64,000 nucleotides of DNA from Arsenicibacter rosenii. Lineage in GTDB: Bacteria; Bacteroidota; Bacteroidia; Cytophagales; Spirosomataceae. Shown here in pieces: positions 46,013-55,938 of the stretch. The notes under the pieces are model-generated. The model had not been told where the DNA came from and ran no database searches. It saw only the letters and a list, made by a program, of their open reading frames with translations. How positions within the stretch are numbered: the stretch's first letter is position 1; the number at the start of each line of letters is the position of its first letter. A program made the position numbers and the translations under genes. The DNA lies in the NCBI RefSeq assembly GCF_001870735.1, contig NZ_MORL01000003.1:186001-250000 (forward strand), read 5' to 3'.

Positions 46013-46064
46013 TTTTCTGTCATCCCGCCTTCTGCCCCGGCGTACCGGTCGGGATGACAGAAAA
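46013..46064. repeat. TTTTCTGTCATCCCG inverted repeat between convergent genes
   Basis: TTTTCTGTCATCCCG (46013-46027) and its exact complement (46050-46064) flank 22 bases that hold smaller pairing CCGG segments. The right end touches the stop codon of the kinase gene (46065-46067). It can work as a terminator in both directions. Confidence 0.8.
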
Positions 46065-47120
46065 CTATTCCTTAACGGCCAGCAGACCCGTTTCCTGCCC
46101 GACCGCCAGCAACGGAATCCGGACACAAAACAGATTTTCCTCCTCCACCACGGCAACCGGCTGCGTGCTCAAAAAACCGTACAGGTGCTTCAGATTAGCC
46201 AATCCCTCGCCATTCGACGTCTCGACTTTCCCTTTCCGTCGTACGTTATTACTCACCAGCAGATAGCCGTCATGCGTTTTTATGCTGATTGTCAGCGGAT
46301 ATTTGTCGCTGATAACATTGTGCTTAATGGCGTTTTCTATCAGCACCTGTAATGTAACAGGAACAATACCGGCATCCATCGCTTCATCGGTTAATTCAAA
46401 TGCTACCTGAAAGGCTCCATCGAAACGGGTTTTCAGCAGCGACACGTAAATCCGGATGAAGTCCACCTCGTCTTCCAGAGCAACAACCGCTTTGTGTTTA
46501 TGCTGCAACACATACCGGAATACCTTCGACAACTGCCGCAGGAATTGCCGTGCCAATGCCGGATCATCTTCAATCAGCCCATCCAGCGATGACAGGCTGT
46601 TGAACAGAAAATGAGGATTCAGCTGATTCCGCAGGTTATCGTACTGTACCTGCGTTTTTTCTTTTTCCAGATTAGCCGCCCTAAGTTCATTTTCTTTCCA
46701 CCGGCGGAACAACTGCCAGGCAATCAGCCCCAGACTGATCGCCATATTTGCCAGAAAGATCGCCAGCGTAAACGTTACCAGTGTCAGGCGGTTCATCGAA
46801 AACCGCAGCACCGGCAGTATGTAATTAATCATGATCAGGCCCGACAAAAACAGAATGGTTTTTACCACTGTCCAGCCGCCGAAAAGCTGCGCTATTAACC
46901 GCCACGTTACCGATTTTTCGAATGGTAACCGGCGGTCCAGGTAGCTGTTAATCCGCAGGTGAATGTACCAGATCAGGTTCAGGGCCAGAAAAGACGTCAT
47001 GAACAGGATACTGTTCTTCGCCAGCGTGATCTCCGGAATAATCCACAGGCGCAGCAGTACGCCCAGCATTGCAAACCAGAGAAAGGCAATCTGTATGTAT
47101 TTTGTGTTCCTGAAAGTCAT
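46065..47120 (-). CDS. LytS-type sensor histidine kinase (efflux-linked)
   Basis: This 351-residue kinase has four membrane helices in the first 140 residues and a His_kinase domain with NPHFLFNSLSSLDGLI and VLIENAIKHNVI. It begins one base after the ATPase stop, so it is the last gene of the efflux operon. It should signal to the LytTR regulator at 44682. Confidence 0.88.
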   Translation of the reverse strand: MTFRNTKYIQIAFLWFAMLGVLLRLWIIPEITLAKNSILFMTSFLALNLIWYIHLRINSYLDRRLPFEKSVTWRLIAQLFGGWTVVKTILFLSGLIMINYILPVLRFSMNRLTLVTFTLAIFLANMAISLGLIAWQLFRRWKENELRAANLEKEKTQVQYDNLRNQLNPHFLFNSLSSLDGLIEDDPALARQFLRQLSKVFRYVLQHKHKAVVALEDEVDFIRIYVSLLKTRFDGAFQVAFELTDEAMDAGIVPVTLQVLIENAIKHNVISDKYPLTISIKTHDGYLLVSNNVRRKGKVETSNGEGLANLKHLYGFLSTQPVAVVEEENLFCVRIPLLAVGQETGLLAVKE

Positions 47121-47121
47121 T

Positions 47122-47796
47122 TTATTGCCTGATAATCATCCCATCACTCATTTCGATAACACGGTCGCAGCCGGCGGCAAAATCGGGGTCGTGGGTAACG
47201 GCAATGATTGTCTGCCCCATGCCCGCCAGTTCCTTAAAGATATGAAATACATTTTCGGTATTGGCACGGTCGAGGTTACCGGTTGGCTCATCGCCCATGA
47301 TAATGGTCGGGTCGTTGATCATCGCACGGGCAATGGCGACGCGCTGTTGCTGCCCGCCCGACAGTTTACTGGCCGGTTTCCGGGCAAAGTCGGCCATCCC
47401 GATCAGCCGGAGTTTTTCCATAGCCCGCTCTTCTACCTCTTTCTCACTGTAGCGACCCAGCTTCAGCCCGGGCAACATCACATTCTGCAGCGCGCTGAAC
47501 TCAGGCAGCAGAAAGTGAAACTGGAACACAAATCCCAGATGTTCGTTGCGGAAGTGTGACAGATAATCCTGACTCCGGCCCGTCAGCGACGTCCCTGCCA
47601 TCTCAATTGTGCCTTCGTATTCGGTATCCATCGTCGACAACAGGTACAGCAACGTTGATTTACCGCAGCCTGATTTACCGATGATGGACAGGAATTCACC
47701 TTTTTTCACCGCGAAAGTCACGTCTTTCAGTACCTGAAATTTCTCAGGGTCGTAAAAATACTTGTTGAGGCGGGCGGCATTTAATACTGTTTCCAT
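47122..47796 (-). CDS. ABC transporter ATP-binding protein (LolD/MacB type)
   Basis: This 224-residue ATPase has Walker [12 protein letters not shown], signature [14 protein letters not shown], Walker [13 protein letters not shown] and the H-loop AVTHDPDF. It powers the FtsX-like permease encoded just upstream on the same strand. These ATPases serve MacB-like efflux or lipoprotein release. Confidence 0.94.
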   Translation of the reverse strand: METVLNAARLNKYFYDPEKFQVLKDVTFAVKKGEFLSIIGKSGCGKSTLLYLLSTMDTEYEGTIEMAGTSLTGRSQDYLSHFRNEHLGFVFQFHFLLPEFSALQNVMLPGLKLGRYSEKEVEERAMEKLRLIGMADFARKPASKLSGGQQQRVAIARAMINDPTIIMGDEPTGNLDRANTENVFHIFKELAGMGQTIIAVTHDPDFAAGCDRVIEMSDGMIIRQ

Positions 47797-47805
47797 GTTC
47801 TTTTT

Positions 47806-49056
47806 TTATCCGCGTAAAATGGAGACCGGATCAACTCTGGATGCTTTGCGTGACGGAAAAAATCCGGCTAAGATCGTAGTCGTTACACCGAAGAGCAGCC
47901 CCATGATGTAGTATTTGGCCGCAAATATGACGGGAAAGGTCTTCAGACTCAGCACATCACCCGCGTCAAACGGCATAATCGACAACAGATAACTCAGGCC
48001 AAAACCAATCAGTAACCCAAGAATACCGCCCGACAACCCGATAAAAACAGCCTGCAGCAGAAAAATGGCGACAATGTCTTTCCCGTCGAAGCCGGTGGCC
48101 TTCAGAATGGCAATGTCCTTGATTTTGTTCATCACGGTCATATTCATGATGTTGTAAATCCCGAAACCGGCCACCACCAGCAGCGTAAACGATACGACAA
48201 ACGTCATGACATTCCGGATATTCTCGCCGGCCAGAATCGCCTGGTTGGCGGTTGCCCAGTCTTCGGTATGGTAGCCGAATATCGCGTGCAGCCGTTTCCC
48301 GAACGGAATGGCCTGTAAGGGATCGACCATTTTGATGTGAATATCGGTAATGTAGCCGGGGTCTTTCTGGAGCATTTCCTGTACGGTCGACAAGTTGGCG
48401 TAGCTCTTGATGTTATCGACAGTACCGATGCCGAAGCTAAACGTGCCGACCACGCGCAGAATCCGGTTGGTACCCAGCGGTGTGGTTACACTAACCTTGT
48501 CGCCGACGCGTACATTCAGTTTCCGGGCAAGGGTGGCGCCCATGATTAACCCATCGGGATTGCTCTGCAAGGTTCGCAGACTACCCGATTTAAGCCGTGA
48601 ACTGAGGTTATAGAGCCGGTTTTCACGCTCCATATCTACCCCGGCCACGGTGCCGGAAATCTGGATCGGGCCGTTGTTGAAAAAGACCTGGGTCGACAGC
48701 TGAGGCGATACGCCCAGTACCCCTGCTTCTTTCTCAATGCGCTCCGCAATGGTGATGCCGTTTTTCAGCCGCGACAGCTCATCCTTCGGCTTCTGGTGGT
48801 AGACCACGTTGAAGCCGCCGGGATTTACTTCGTCGATCAGGCCGGGGCGTTGGGTATTCACCTCGTTGTACATCCGGACATGCGGGCTCGCATCGAGCGC
48901 CGAATCTTCCAGAAACTGGTTTACCCCCTGCATGAACGAAATCATCGTGATGAACATGGCAATTCCGAACGTAACGCCCAGCATTGCCACCATCGTCTGT
49001 TTTTTTTTGGCCAGCAAATGCGTCTTCGCAATCTCAGCCGCAATGTGTAGGTTCAT
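47806..49056 (-). CDS. FtsX-like ABC transporter permease
   Basis: This 416-residue permease has one N-terminal helix, a large periplasmic MacB-PCD domain (about 45-280) and three C-terminal helices with FtsX signature (NIMNMTVMNKIKDIAILKATGFDG). The frame is open to 49170, but the added part is read from repeat DNA and MNLHIAAEIAKTHL is the family start, so 49056 was chosen. It works with the adaptor, the TolC protein and the ATPase. Confidence 0.9.
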   Translation of the reverse strand: MNLHIAAEIAKTHLLAKKKQTMVAMLGVTFGIAMFITMISFMQGVNQFLEDSALDASPHVRMYNEVNTQRPGLIDEVNPGGFNVVYHQKPKDELSRLKNGITIAERIEKEAGVLGVSPQLSTQVFFNNGPIQISGTVAGVDMERENRLYNLSSRLKSGSLRTLQSNPDGLIMGATLARKLNVRVGDKVSVTTPLGTNRILRVVGTFSFGIGTVDNIKSYANLSTVQEMLQKDPGYITDIHIKMVDPLQAIPFGKRLHAIFGYHTEDWATANQAILAGENIRNVMTFVVSFTLLVVAGFGIYNIMNMTVMNKIKDIAILKATGFDGKDIVAIFLLQAVFIGLSGGILGLLIGFGLSYLLSIMPFDAGDVLSLKTFPVIFAAKYYIMGLLFGVTTTILAGFFPSRKASRVDPVSILRG

Positions 49057-49062
49057 AGAAAA

Positions 49063-49171
49063 TGAGTGATTGAGTGATTGAGCGACAGTGGCGCGGTAAA
49101 AAAGCCGCTGCCATGAGGGATTGAGGAGAATAAGCCTGTATTCGTCCGGGACCAGAATCCACTCAATCACT
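49063..49171. repeat. GAGTGATTGAGTGA-type inverted repeat inside the efflux operon
   Basis: TGAGTGATTGAGTGATTGAG (49063-49082) is matched by ACTCAATCACT (49161-49171) in inverse orientation. The right arm supplies the TGA stop (49167-49169) of the adaptor gene. It fills the gap of 110 bases between adaptor and permease and belongs to the same family as 29723-29803. Confidence 0.7.
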
Positions 49172-50300
49172 CTTTCACAATTAGTTTTGTCTCCTTCGTC
49201 AGGCCACCTTTTACTTCGACCAGATCAAAGTTTTCGGCGCCTTTCCGGAAGCGTACTTTTTTCGGTTCCTTGCCGTCTTCGACCCAAACGCTGTCGTTGC
49301 CAAACACATAGGCTTTCGGGATGGTCAGTACGCGCCGGTTCCGGCTGATGATAATATTGGCTTCCAGCGTCAGGCCGTAGTACGACGCCGGCCGTTCGCC
49401 GGTAAACTCCGCATCGACCCGGAACGACTGATCCGCGCGGTTCAGTTTGGGATAGATTTTACTGATCCGCGCCTTAAACAGCTTATCGGGGTATACATCC
49501 GTCTTAATCATGACCTCCTGCCCGATCCGGATCCGGCTGAAATCGCTTTCGTCGACGGCCAGTTGGGCATACAGATTGTTGCCGCTACCGACCAGCGCCA
49601 GCGGATCGCCCGGGCGTACTACCTCACCGGGATCCTTATACACCTCATAGACCTTACCGCTCACAAAGCTTTGCACCCGCGTGTTCTGCCCTGCCTCCTG
49701 CGAGGCGACCAGCTGGCTCCGGTTGTTTTCGACCTCCACCTTCAGTTGATTCCTCGTTCGTTGCAGCGTATTGAGCTGCGCCCGCAGGTTGTTTTTCGAC
49801 ACCGTATAGTTCAGCTCCGACCGCTCGACCTCGGCGCGCGACGTGGCATTCTGCGCATACAGATCACGGAAACGGGCATAGTTTACCGAGTCATTCTGCA
49901 GTCGGGTACGGGCGTTACGGACCTGGGCTTCCTGCTCTGCCAATACCGGTGAACCGGCCTCTAAATTGGCCTGTGACTGCCGTAAGACGCTCGATGCCGC
50001 CAGCTGGCGGGCCTGCGCCGACGCATTTTCGAGTGTAAACAGGAGTTGCCCCTTATGCACCGAATCGCCTTCGCTGATGAGCCGCTGTTCGATAATTCCC
50101 TGCGCATCTGCCGTAACGGTATACTCGCCCCGGGGCAGTACCGAGCCGGAGGCATACACGGCTTCGGTCAAATCCTGATAGGTTGGCGATGTACCCTCCG
50201 GCGTTTTTTTGCAGGAAACAGAAACGAGCGTAAGCAGCGAGAAGAATAGCAGGGCAGTGCCGGCCGGTTGCCGGCGGCCGGTCAGACGTTTACTTTCCAT
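49167..50300 (-). CDS. Efflux periplasmic adaptor lipoprotein (MacA/HlyD family)
   Basis: This 377-residue adaptor has a lipoprotein signal (LTLVSVSC) and a lipoyl/barrel-sandwich half (ADAQGIIEQRLISEGDSVHKGQLLFTLEN region, residues 60-90). A helical coiled-coil hairpin (about 95-215) and beta-barrel domains (LAVDESDFSRIRIGQEV) follow. It links the inner-membrane permease to TolC. Its start overlaps the end of the TolC-family gene by 11 bases. Confidence 0.92.
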   Translation of the reverse strand: MESKRLTGRRQPAGTALLFFSLLTLVSVSCKKTPEGTSPTYQDLTEAVYASGSVLPRGEYTVTADAQGIIEQRLISEGDSVHKGQLLFTLENASAQARQLAASSVLRQSQANLEAGSPVLAEQEAQVRNARTRLQNDSVNYARFRDLYAQNATSRAEVERSELNYTVSKNNLRAQLNTLQRTRNQLKVEVENNRSQLVASQEAGQNTRVQSFVSGKVYEVYKDPGEVVRPGDPLALVGSGNNLYAQLAVDESDFSRIRIGQEVMIKTDVYPDKLFKARISKIYPKLNRADQSFRVDAEFTGERPASYYGLTLEANIIISRNRRVLTIPKAYVFGNDSVWVEDGKEPKKVRFRKGAENFDLVEVKGGLTKETKLIVKE

Positions 50301-51600
50301 GGCGAATCTGAAGAATGGTCTGATTGATAAATGCGTTTGAGACGTTGTTGAGATAACGGTTCTGTGCCGTCAGGGCATCGTTGAAAACGTTGAGGTACTG
50401 ATCGTAGGCAAACAGGCCCGAACGGTATTTCACGAGCGCAATCTGCACATTCTGCTGGCTGAGCTCGTAGTTCTGCCGGTTCAGCGAAAGCGAACGGACC
50501 GCCTGCCGGTAGGTATTCTGTAGATCGGCCTGATCGAGGTCCTGTTTAATCTGCTCATAGGCAAGTTCGGCCTCTGCCAGCTTTATGCGCATCCGGGCAC
50601 GCCCGATGTTGCTGTCCCGTAAACCGCCCGAATACAGGGGCAGGTTAAACTGAAGCCCGGCAACCCCAACCGCATACCATGGCTGATTCAGGTTGAAAAA
50701 ATCAAACTGCTTGCGCTGCGCCTGTTCGGCAAAACGGCCGTAGGCCGACAGCGTAGGCCACCGCATCGCCTTCTCGCGGTCGAGCTGCAGCCGGTAAAGC
50801 GCCAGCTGCGATTCTTTGAGCGTAATCTGCGGTCGTTTCGGCCACATGCCGGCGACAGGCCCCTCAGGGGTCATGGCTGGCTGTAGCAAACTTTCGGTCA
50901 ATACGAGGCTATCGGCCACGGTCAGGCCCAGCAATACCTTGAGCTGGTTCAGATTGCGGCCATAAATCAGTTCGTTTTGCTGGAGCACATCAGCAGTTGT
51001 CAGCTGAACGGAGCGGATGCGGTTATATTCGAGGGGTTCGATCAGGCCCTTGTCCAGCCGGTCGCGGGCAATCTGTACGAGCGTATCGGCGCTGGACAGG
51101 TTGCGACCCGTAATCTGGATGGCGGCACGGGCCAGCAAGGTGGCATGGTAAATACGCGCGGTCTGGGTTGAGATGTCGTCCTGCAACACCAGTTTCTGAT
51201 CGTCCAGGATTTTCAGGTTCTGATCCGTAATGGCCAGATCAACGCGGGCAGGCCGGTTTATCAGCGGCATGGTAACTTCGGCCGTCGGCGTAAAGACATA
51301 AGGCACTCCAAACTGAATTTTCTGAAATTCACCGGGTTTTCCGCCTAAAAATTCAGCCGGCAGCAGTTGCGTCGGCAGGGCATAGTTATAGTCAAAGTTG
51401 GCATATACCCGCGCCTGCGGCAGGCGGGCGGCCCGTGCCACCGTCTTTTGCTGATCCTGAAGCTGCCGGTTTTGCAGCGAGTTCTGCAGGTCAGGATTCC
51501 GGTTCTGTGCCAGTGCCAATGCTTCCTGCACGGAGGTCACAACGGTCTGCCCCTGTGCCGTCAGGCTATATAAGATACAAAGTGCAAGTAATCGAACCAT
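50290..51600 (-). CDS. TolC family outer membrane efflux protein
   Basis: This 436-residue protein has a signal peptide and two OEP repeats rich in amphipathic helices (SVQEALALAQNRNPDLQNS; KAEL-type helices near 320-400, NYELSQQNVQIALVKYRSG and QYLNVFNDALTAQNRYLN). It is the exit duct and first gene of the efflux operon TolC-adaptor-permease-ATPase-kinase. Confidence 0.92.
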   Translation of the reverse strand: MVRLLALCILYSLTAQGQTVVTSVQEALALAQNRNPDLQNSLQNRQLQDQQKTVARAARLPQARVYANFDYNYALPTQLLPAEFLGGKPGEFQKIQFGVPYVFTPTAEVTMPLINRPARVDLAITDQNLKILDDQKLVLQDDISTQTARIYHATLLARAAIQITGRNLSSADTLVQIARDRLDKGLIEPLEYNRIRSVQLTTADVLQQNELIYGRNLNQLKVLLGLTVADSLVLTESLLQPAMTPEGPVAGMWPKRPQITLKESQLALYRLQLDREKAMRWPTLSAYGRFAEQAQRKQFDFFNLNQPWYAVGVAGLQFNLPLYSGGLRDSNIGRARMRIKLAEAELAYEQIKQDLDQADLQNTYRQAVRSLSLNRQNYELSQQNVQIALVKYRSGLFAYDQYLNVFNDALTAQNRYLNNVSNAFINQTILQIRHGK

Positions 51601-51727
51601 CTTTCGTCAGTAGATGAATGAATGGTCCAAAACAACACGTCATTTGGCACTTCCCTGCTGACGAATCTCATAAAGCTGACAAAAAACGTTACGAAACCGA
51701 CAAGCTTCCGTTTAAACGTCCGGCCAG

Positions 51728-54700
51728 CTAGCGTGTACCAGGCTGTTTATAGGGCAACACAATATGGAAAGTTGCGCCTTCGCCTTCAACCGATTCAGCG
51801 CGGATTTCGCCCTGGTGGTTCATGACAATCCGTTGACAAAGGGCCAGGCCAATCCCCGTCCCTTCGTATTGCTGTTTGCCATGCAGCCGCTGAAAAAGCC
51901 CGAAAATCTGCTGGGCATACAGCGGATTAAACCCGATGCCATTGTCTGTTACCGAAATCCGGCAGTGCTCATTTCCCTGATAAATCATCGGATAACCAGC
52001 CTGTCCGGCCAGACTCAGCCTGATCATCTGAATCCGGATATGCGGTGCTTCGGCCGGCTTCGAGAACTTCAGCGCATTGCCGATCAGGTTATAGAATAAC
52101 TGGTACATCTGTAACGAAACCCCTTCGACGGGCTCCAGCTCACCCACCTCAATAACAGCCTGTTTCTGAGTGATTAACAACTCCAGATCCTTTTGTACGT
52201 CGCCGATCACCTGAGCCAGGTCAATCTGTTCATAGGTAGCGCCGCCCTGCAACTGACTGGTCCGCGAAAACTCCAGGATATCTTTGATCAGCAACGACAT
52301 GCGGTTTGCCGACGCCTGCATCCGGTTTAGCATCTGCAGGCCATGGGTGTCCAGCAGGCTCCCATATTCTTCTTCCAGAATACTACCGAATGCCTGCACT
52401 TTCCGGAGCGGCTCCTGAAGATCGTGCGAGGCGATATAGGCGAACCGCTCCAGCTCCTGATTGGTTTGCAGCAGCGACGCGTTAAGTTTGCGCAGCTCCT
52501 GTGTCCGCAGATCGACCTGACGTTCCAGCTCCTGCTCGGTCATTTTCCGGGCCGTGATATCCTGAGCCGTTCCACGCAGCAGCACCGGCTCACCCTCAGC
52601 ATTCAGCGTTACCTTTCCTTGTGCGCTGATGATCCGCTTCCGGCCCGTCACCAGGTTACGGATGGTATACTCTTCTTCGTATTTCCCGTTCAGTCCCAGC
52701 CGGAACGCCCGCATTGCCGCTTTCACTAACCGTTCCCGGTCAGAGACATCCACCGCCTGTTCAATTAAGTCCAGCGAAGCCTGGTTTCCGGGCAGCCCAT
52801 ACCAGTCTACCATCCGGTCTGAGAAGTAAAGCGTGTTTGTCCGGGCATCCATCCACCACGTCCCGAGGCCCGCGAGTTCAATGGCCCCCCGGAGTACTTC
52901 TTCGGCTTCGGCTCTTTTCTGGCGTGCCCGTACGCGCCCTGTAATGTCGATTGCCATGATCAGAACGGCATACACGCCCCCCCGGTCGTCCTGTAGCGGT
53001 TTATAGGTCACGTTTACATAGCGCGGCTGCGGTTTTCCATCCTGTATCTGTTCCAGTTTCTGCTCTTCGACCTGAACCACTTCGCCCGATTGGTAGGCTT
53101 TATCCAGGATGGTAAACAAATACTGGTACTGATCAGCCGGCAGCGTTTCGGTCAGTTTTTTACCGATCAGGCTGTCTGATTGCTGCCACATGGCCAGCAG
53201 CTTTTCGTTTGCCGACTCCACGACAAACTGCTCACCCCGCAGCAACCCGATAGCCACCGGGGCCTGTGTGATCATTTCGCGGAACCGGCGTTCGCTTTCC
53301 AGAATACTCTTCTGAGCCGCCTTTTCCGGACGTAAATCCCGCACGACCGACGCCCGCCCGATCGGCTTTTTCGTTACCGGATCGGTTATTAGCAACATCG
53401 TGCCATGAACCGGGATGGCCTCTCCCGTTTTGAAATGACGGTACAGCACCTCCCCCGACCAGCGATTATGCTCCAGTAAGCTCGGCGCGATCTGCGGAAT
53501 GACCCGGTCTATTTCTTCCGGCATGAGATAGTCGATGTTCTGGCGTTTGGCCTCCTCCATGTTATCCAGCCCGACCATCCGCTGTCCGGCCGCATTCAGG
53601 TACGTTACCCGCCCGTTCCAGTCCGACAGCACAATGAAGTCGGAACTGTTTTCGACCAGAAACAGCAGTTTCTGCTGCTCTTCGCTTTGCTTTTTCTCTT
53701 CGGTAATGTCCCGTAAAATCGAGAAGATACTGTCGAGGTCGCCGGCAGCGGTATAAATCAGCGTAACATGGTGATTCACCCAGATCTGGCGGCCATCTTT
53801 CCGGACATAACGGCTGTCGATGGTAAATGAGCTCGCTTTCTGCTCCATTTTCTCCTTAAACAGTGCGTTCTTACGGGGAGCATCCTCAGGGTGATTCAGG
53901 TCGGCATAACTACCTTCGTAAAGCGCTTCGGGAGAATAGCCGGTCATCTGGCAGTAGCCTTTGTTGACGAGCAGGAATTTGCCCTTCGGGTCACTGATAA
54001 CCACTCCCACATCCGCATGGTCGAAAGCACTCTGAAAGCGTTCTTCGACTTGTTTCAGGGCCTCCTCTTTACGCTTTTCTTCCGTAATATCGGCAGCCAT
54101 ACCTGTAAAATAATGAGCCTGACCGGTTTCGTTAAAATAGGCCCGCCCGATCAGGCGGATCCATCGGGTTTTCCGGTCAATGGGGCTGGTCAGCCGGAAT
54201 TCAATAACGGCGGGTTTATTCAGACTGGAGCGGGGCGTTCTGGCCATCGCATCATAGATCGGTGCCTGGTCGTCGGGGTGAATCCAGGCGAGCATCTCCG
54301 TCAGTTTCGGCGACCGGCCGGGCCAGTGGTAAATGGCCTGACAACGGTCGTCAAGCTCCATGCGGTCTTCCAGCGCATAGACGCTCCACACGCCCATGCC
54401 CGACGCTTCAATGGCCATATTGGCCCGAAAAACGCTGTTGTCCCGATCCTGTTGCAGGCGGAGGTGGTCGGTTATGTCCTGCATGGCACCGACCATCCGG
54501 ACCGGCTTCCCGCCCCGCCGGATCACATACCCCCGGTCCTGGATATACGCATAGGTGCCATCCGCTTTCCGGAAACGATATTCGTCATTCCACTGCGTAT
54601 CACCGCGGCTGATGGCCTTTTTCAGTTTAGCAACGACCTGTTTTTTGTCGTCCGGATGAATATAGTCGGACCAGGAGTCAATGGGCTTCGCCGACTCGTA

Positions 54701-54865
54701 GTCGGTATAGCCCAGCATCGTCTGATACGCTTCATTCCAGAAGATCACATCCTGCTCCAGGTCCCAGTCCCAGATCACATCATGGGAGGCCCTGGTCAGT
54801 AAGTCAAAGCGCTCATTAGCAATAGTTAAGTCATCAAGGAAACGTTGAGCTCCAGTCGTATGCAT
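51728..54865 (-). CDS. Multi-PAS cytoplasmic sensor histidine kinase
   Basis: This 1045-residue kinase has no membrane helix. Six PAS/PAC units can be traced (starts near NERFDLLTRASHDVIWDWD; FRANMAIEASGMGVWSVY; RFQSAFDHADVGVVISD; FLVENSSDFIVLSD; FREMITQAPVAIGLLRG; GAIELAGLGTWWMD). HisKA follows (AYIASHDLQEPLRKVQ, phospho-His in SHDLQEP), then an ATPase domain (NLIGNALKFSKPAE, VTDNGIGFN, GTGIGLALCQRIV). The ATG at 54865 is used; the open frame to 54898 begins with TTG. No regulator gene is adjacent. Confidence 0.92.
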   Translation of the reverse strand: MHTTGAQRFLDDLTIANERFDLLTRASHDVIWDWDLEQDVIFWNEAYQTMLGYTDYESAKPIDSWSDYIHPDDKKQVVAKLKKAISRGDTQWNDEYRFRKADGTYAYIQDRGYVIRRGGKPVRMVGAMQDITDHLRLQQDRDNSVFRANMAIEASGMGVWSVYALEDRMELDDRCQAIYHWPGRSPKLTEMLAWIHPDDQAPIYDAMARTPRSSLNKPAVIEFRLTSPIDRKTRWIRLIGRAYFNETGQAHYFTGMAADITEEKRKEEALKQVEERFQSAFDHADVGVVISDPKGKFLLVNKGYCQMTGYSPEALYEGSYADLNHPEDAPRKNALFKEKMEQKASSFTIDSRYVRKDGRQIWVNHHVTLIYTAAGDLDSIFSILRDITEEKKQSEEQQKLLFLVENSSDFIVLSDWNGRVTYLNAAGQRMVGLDNMEEAKRQNIDYLMPEEIDRVIPQIAPSLLEHNRWSGEVLYRHFKTGEAIPVHGTMLLITDPVTKKPIGRASVVRDLRPEKAAQKSILESERRFREMITQAPVAIGLLRGEQFVVESANEKLLAMWQQSDSLIGKKLTETLPADQYQYLFTILDKAYQSGEVVQVEEQKLEQIQDGKPQPRYVNVTYKPLQDDRGGVYAVLIMAIDITGRVRARQKRAEAEEVLRGAIELAGLGTWWMDARTNTLYFSDRMVDWYGLPGNQASLDLIEQAVDVSDRERLVKAAMRAFRLGLNGKYEEEYTIRNLVTGRKRIISAQGKVTLNAEGEPVLLRGTAQDITARKMTEQELERQVDLRTQELRKLNASLLQTNQELERFAYIASHDLQEPLRKVQAFGSILEEEYGSLLDTHGLQMLNRMQASANRMSLLIKDILEFSRTSQLQGGATYEQIDLAQVIGDVQKDLELLITQKQAVIEVGELEPVEGVSLQMYQLFYNLIGNALKFSKPAEAPHIRIQMIRLSLAGQAGYPMIYQGNEHCRISVTDNGIGFNPLYAQQIFGLFQRLHGKQQYEGTGIGLALCQRIVMNHQGEIRAESVEGEGATFHIVLPYKQPGTR

Positions 54866-54995
54866 CGTACAATTGGGTAAGGACTTAAAAATAAGCAACC
54901 GCCCGGTTATTTCTCACGTTCAGGGAAGAATTTGTTTTTGGGATTGAACGCCCTTAACCTGCAGACAACCGCCCCGAACGAAAGCAGCGCTTTTG

Positions 54996-55003
54996 TATAT
55001 TTG
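54996..55003 (+). promoter_or_regulatory. Promoter motif that fixes the phzF-like start
   Basis: TATATTTG is an exact TAnnTTTG match. Transcription would begin near 55010, which rules out the upstream TTG at 54932 and supports the GTG at 55034. Confidence 0.6.
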
Positions 55004-55033
55004 GAAAGAAACAGCCCTTTCAGTAACAGACCG

Positions 55034-55819
55034 GTGAAATTTACGCTCTATCAAATTGACGCATTTACCGACACAATTTTCGGAGGGAATCCGGCTTGTG
55101 TGGTACCGCTTAACGACTGGTTATCTGACGATATTCTGTTAAAAATCGCCAAAGAGAATGCTGTCGCGGAAACTGCTTTTTTTGTCGATCAAGGCGAAAA
55201 AGTGCACTTGCGGTGGTTCACACCCGAAATAGAAATGGATTTGTGCGGTCACGCTACACTGGCAACGGCACATAGCCTAAAAGCAATCCTTGGCTACCCA
55301 AAGCAGGAAATCACGTTTAAAACGATAAGTGGTGATTTGATCGTCAGGACCGAAAACGGACTGTATAAAATGGATTTTCCGGCGCGGATGCCTGTTCCTG
55401 ACCACTTGCCGGCGACTATTGCCAAATCGTTAAGCCATCCGCCGAGGGAGGTGTATAAATCAAGGGACTATCTGTTGGTGTATGACAGCGAAACAGCCAT
55501 CCGGAACCTCACGATTGACCGGCACCTGTTTGATCAGATCAACCTTGATCCCGGGGGCGTCATTATAACGGCTGTTGGCGAGGCGTGTGATTTTGTTTCG
55601 CGTTTTTTTACGCCACAGGCTTCGATTTTAGAAGATCCTGTTACGGGTTCTGCGCATTGTTCCCTGATTCCGTTCTGGTCGGAACGGCTACACAAAAAAG
55701 AACTATACGCACAGCAACTATCCGAACGAATGGGCCACCTGTACTGTGAAGATCTCGGCGACCGGGTCATCATCAGCGGACACGCCAAAACCTATTCGAT
55801 TGGTAACTTTTGGCTATAA
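55034..55819 (+). CDS. PhzF family isomerase/epimerase
   Basis: This 261-residue protein has the diaminopimelate-epimerase-like fold of PhzF. It shows YQIDAFTDTIFGGNPACVV, the catalytic Glu in NAVAETAFF, LCGHATLATAH and DPVTGSAHCSLIPFW. Family members isomerise small carboxylic acids; no phenazine genes are present, so the substrate is unknown. A GTG start gives the family N-terminus VKFTLYQIDAF and agrees with the promoter. Confidence 0.88.
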   Translation: MKFTLYQIDAFTDTIFGGNPACVVPLNDWLSDDILLKIAKENAVAETAFFVDQGEKVHLRWFTPEIEMDLCGHATLATAHSLKAILGYPKQEITFKTISGDLIVRTENGLYKMDFPARMPVPDHLPATIAKSLSHPPREVYKSRDYLLVYDSETAIRNLTIDRHLFDQINLDPGGVIITAVGEACDFVSRFFTPQASILEDPVTGSAHCSLIPFWSERLHKKELYAQQLSERMGHLYCEDLGDRVIISGHAKTYSIGNFWL

Positions 55820-55938
55820 GAAGTAAAGATATTTTCAACAATTAAGTAATCACTTCTTTGAAATTATCACTTGAATATATATGACTTGATAGTCACAAAA
55901 GTATCAAAATCATATAACATAAATACTTCATAAAGATA

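Noticed and set aside
49057-49170. N-terminal extension of the ABC permease
   Set aside because: The added residues are read from the inverted repeat and lack features; the family N-terminus begins at 49056.
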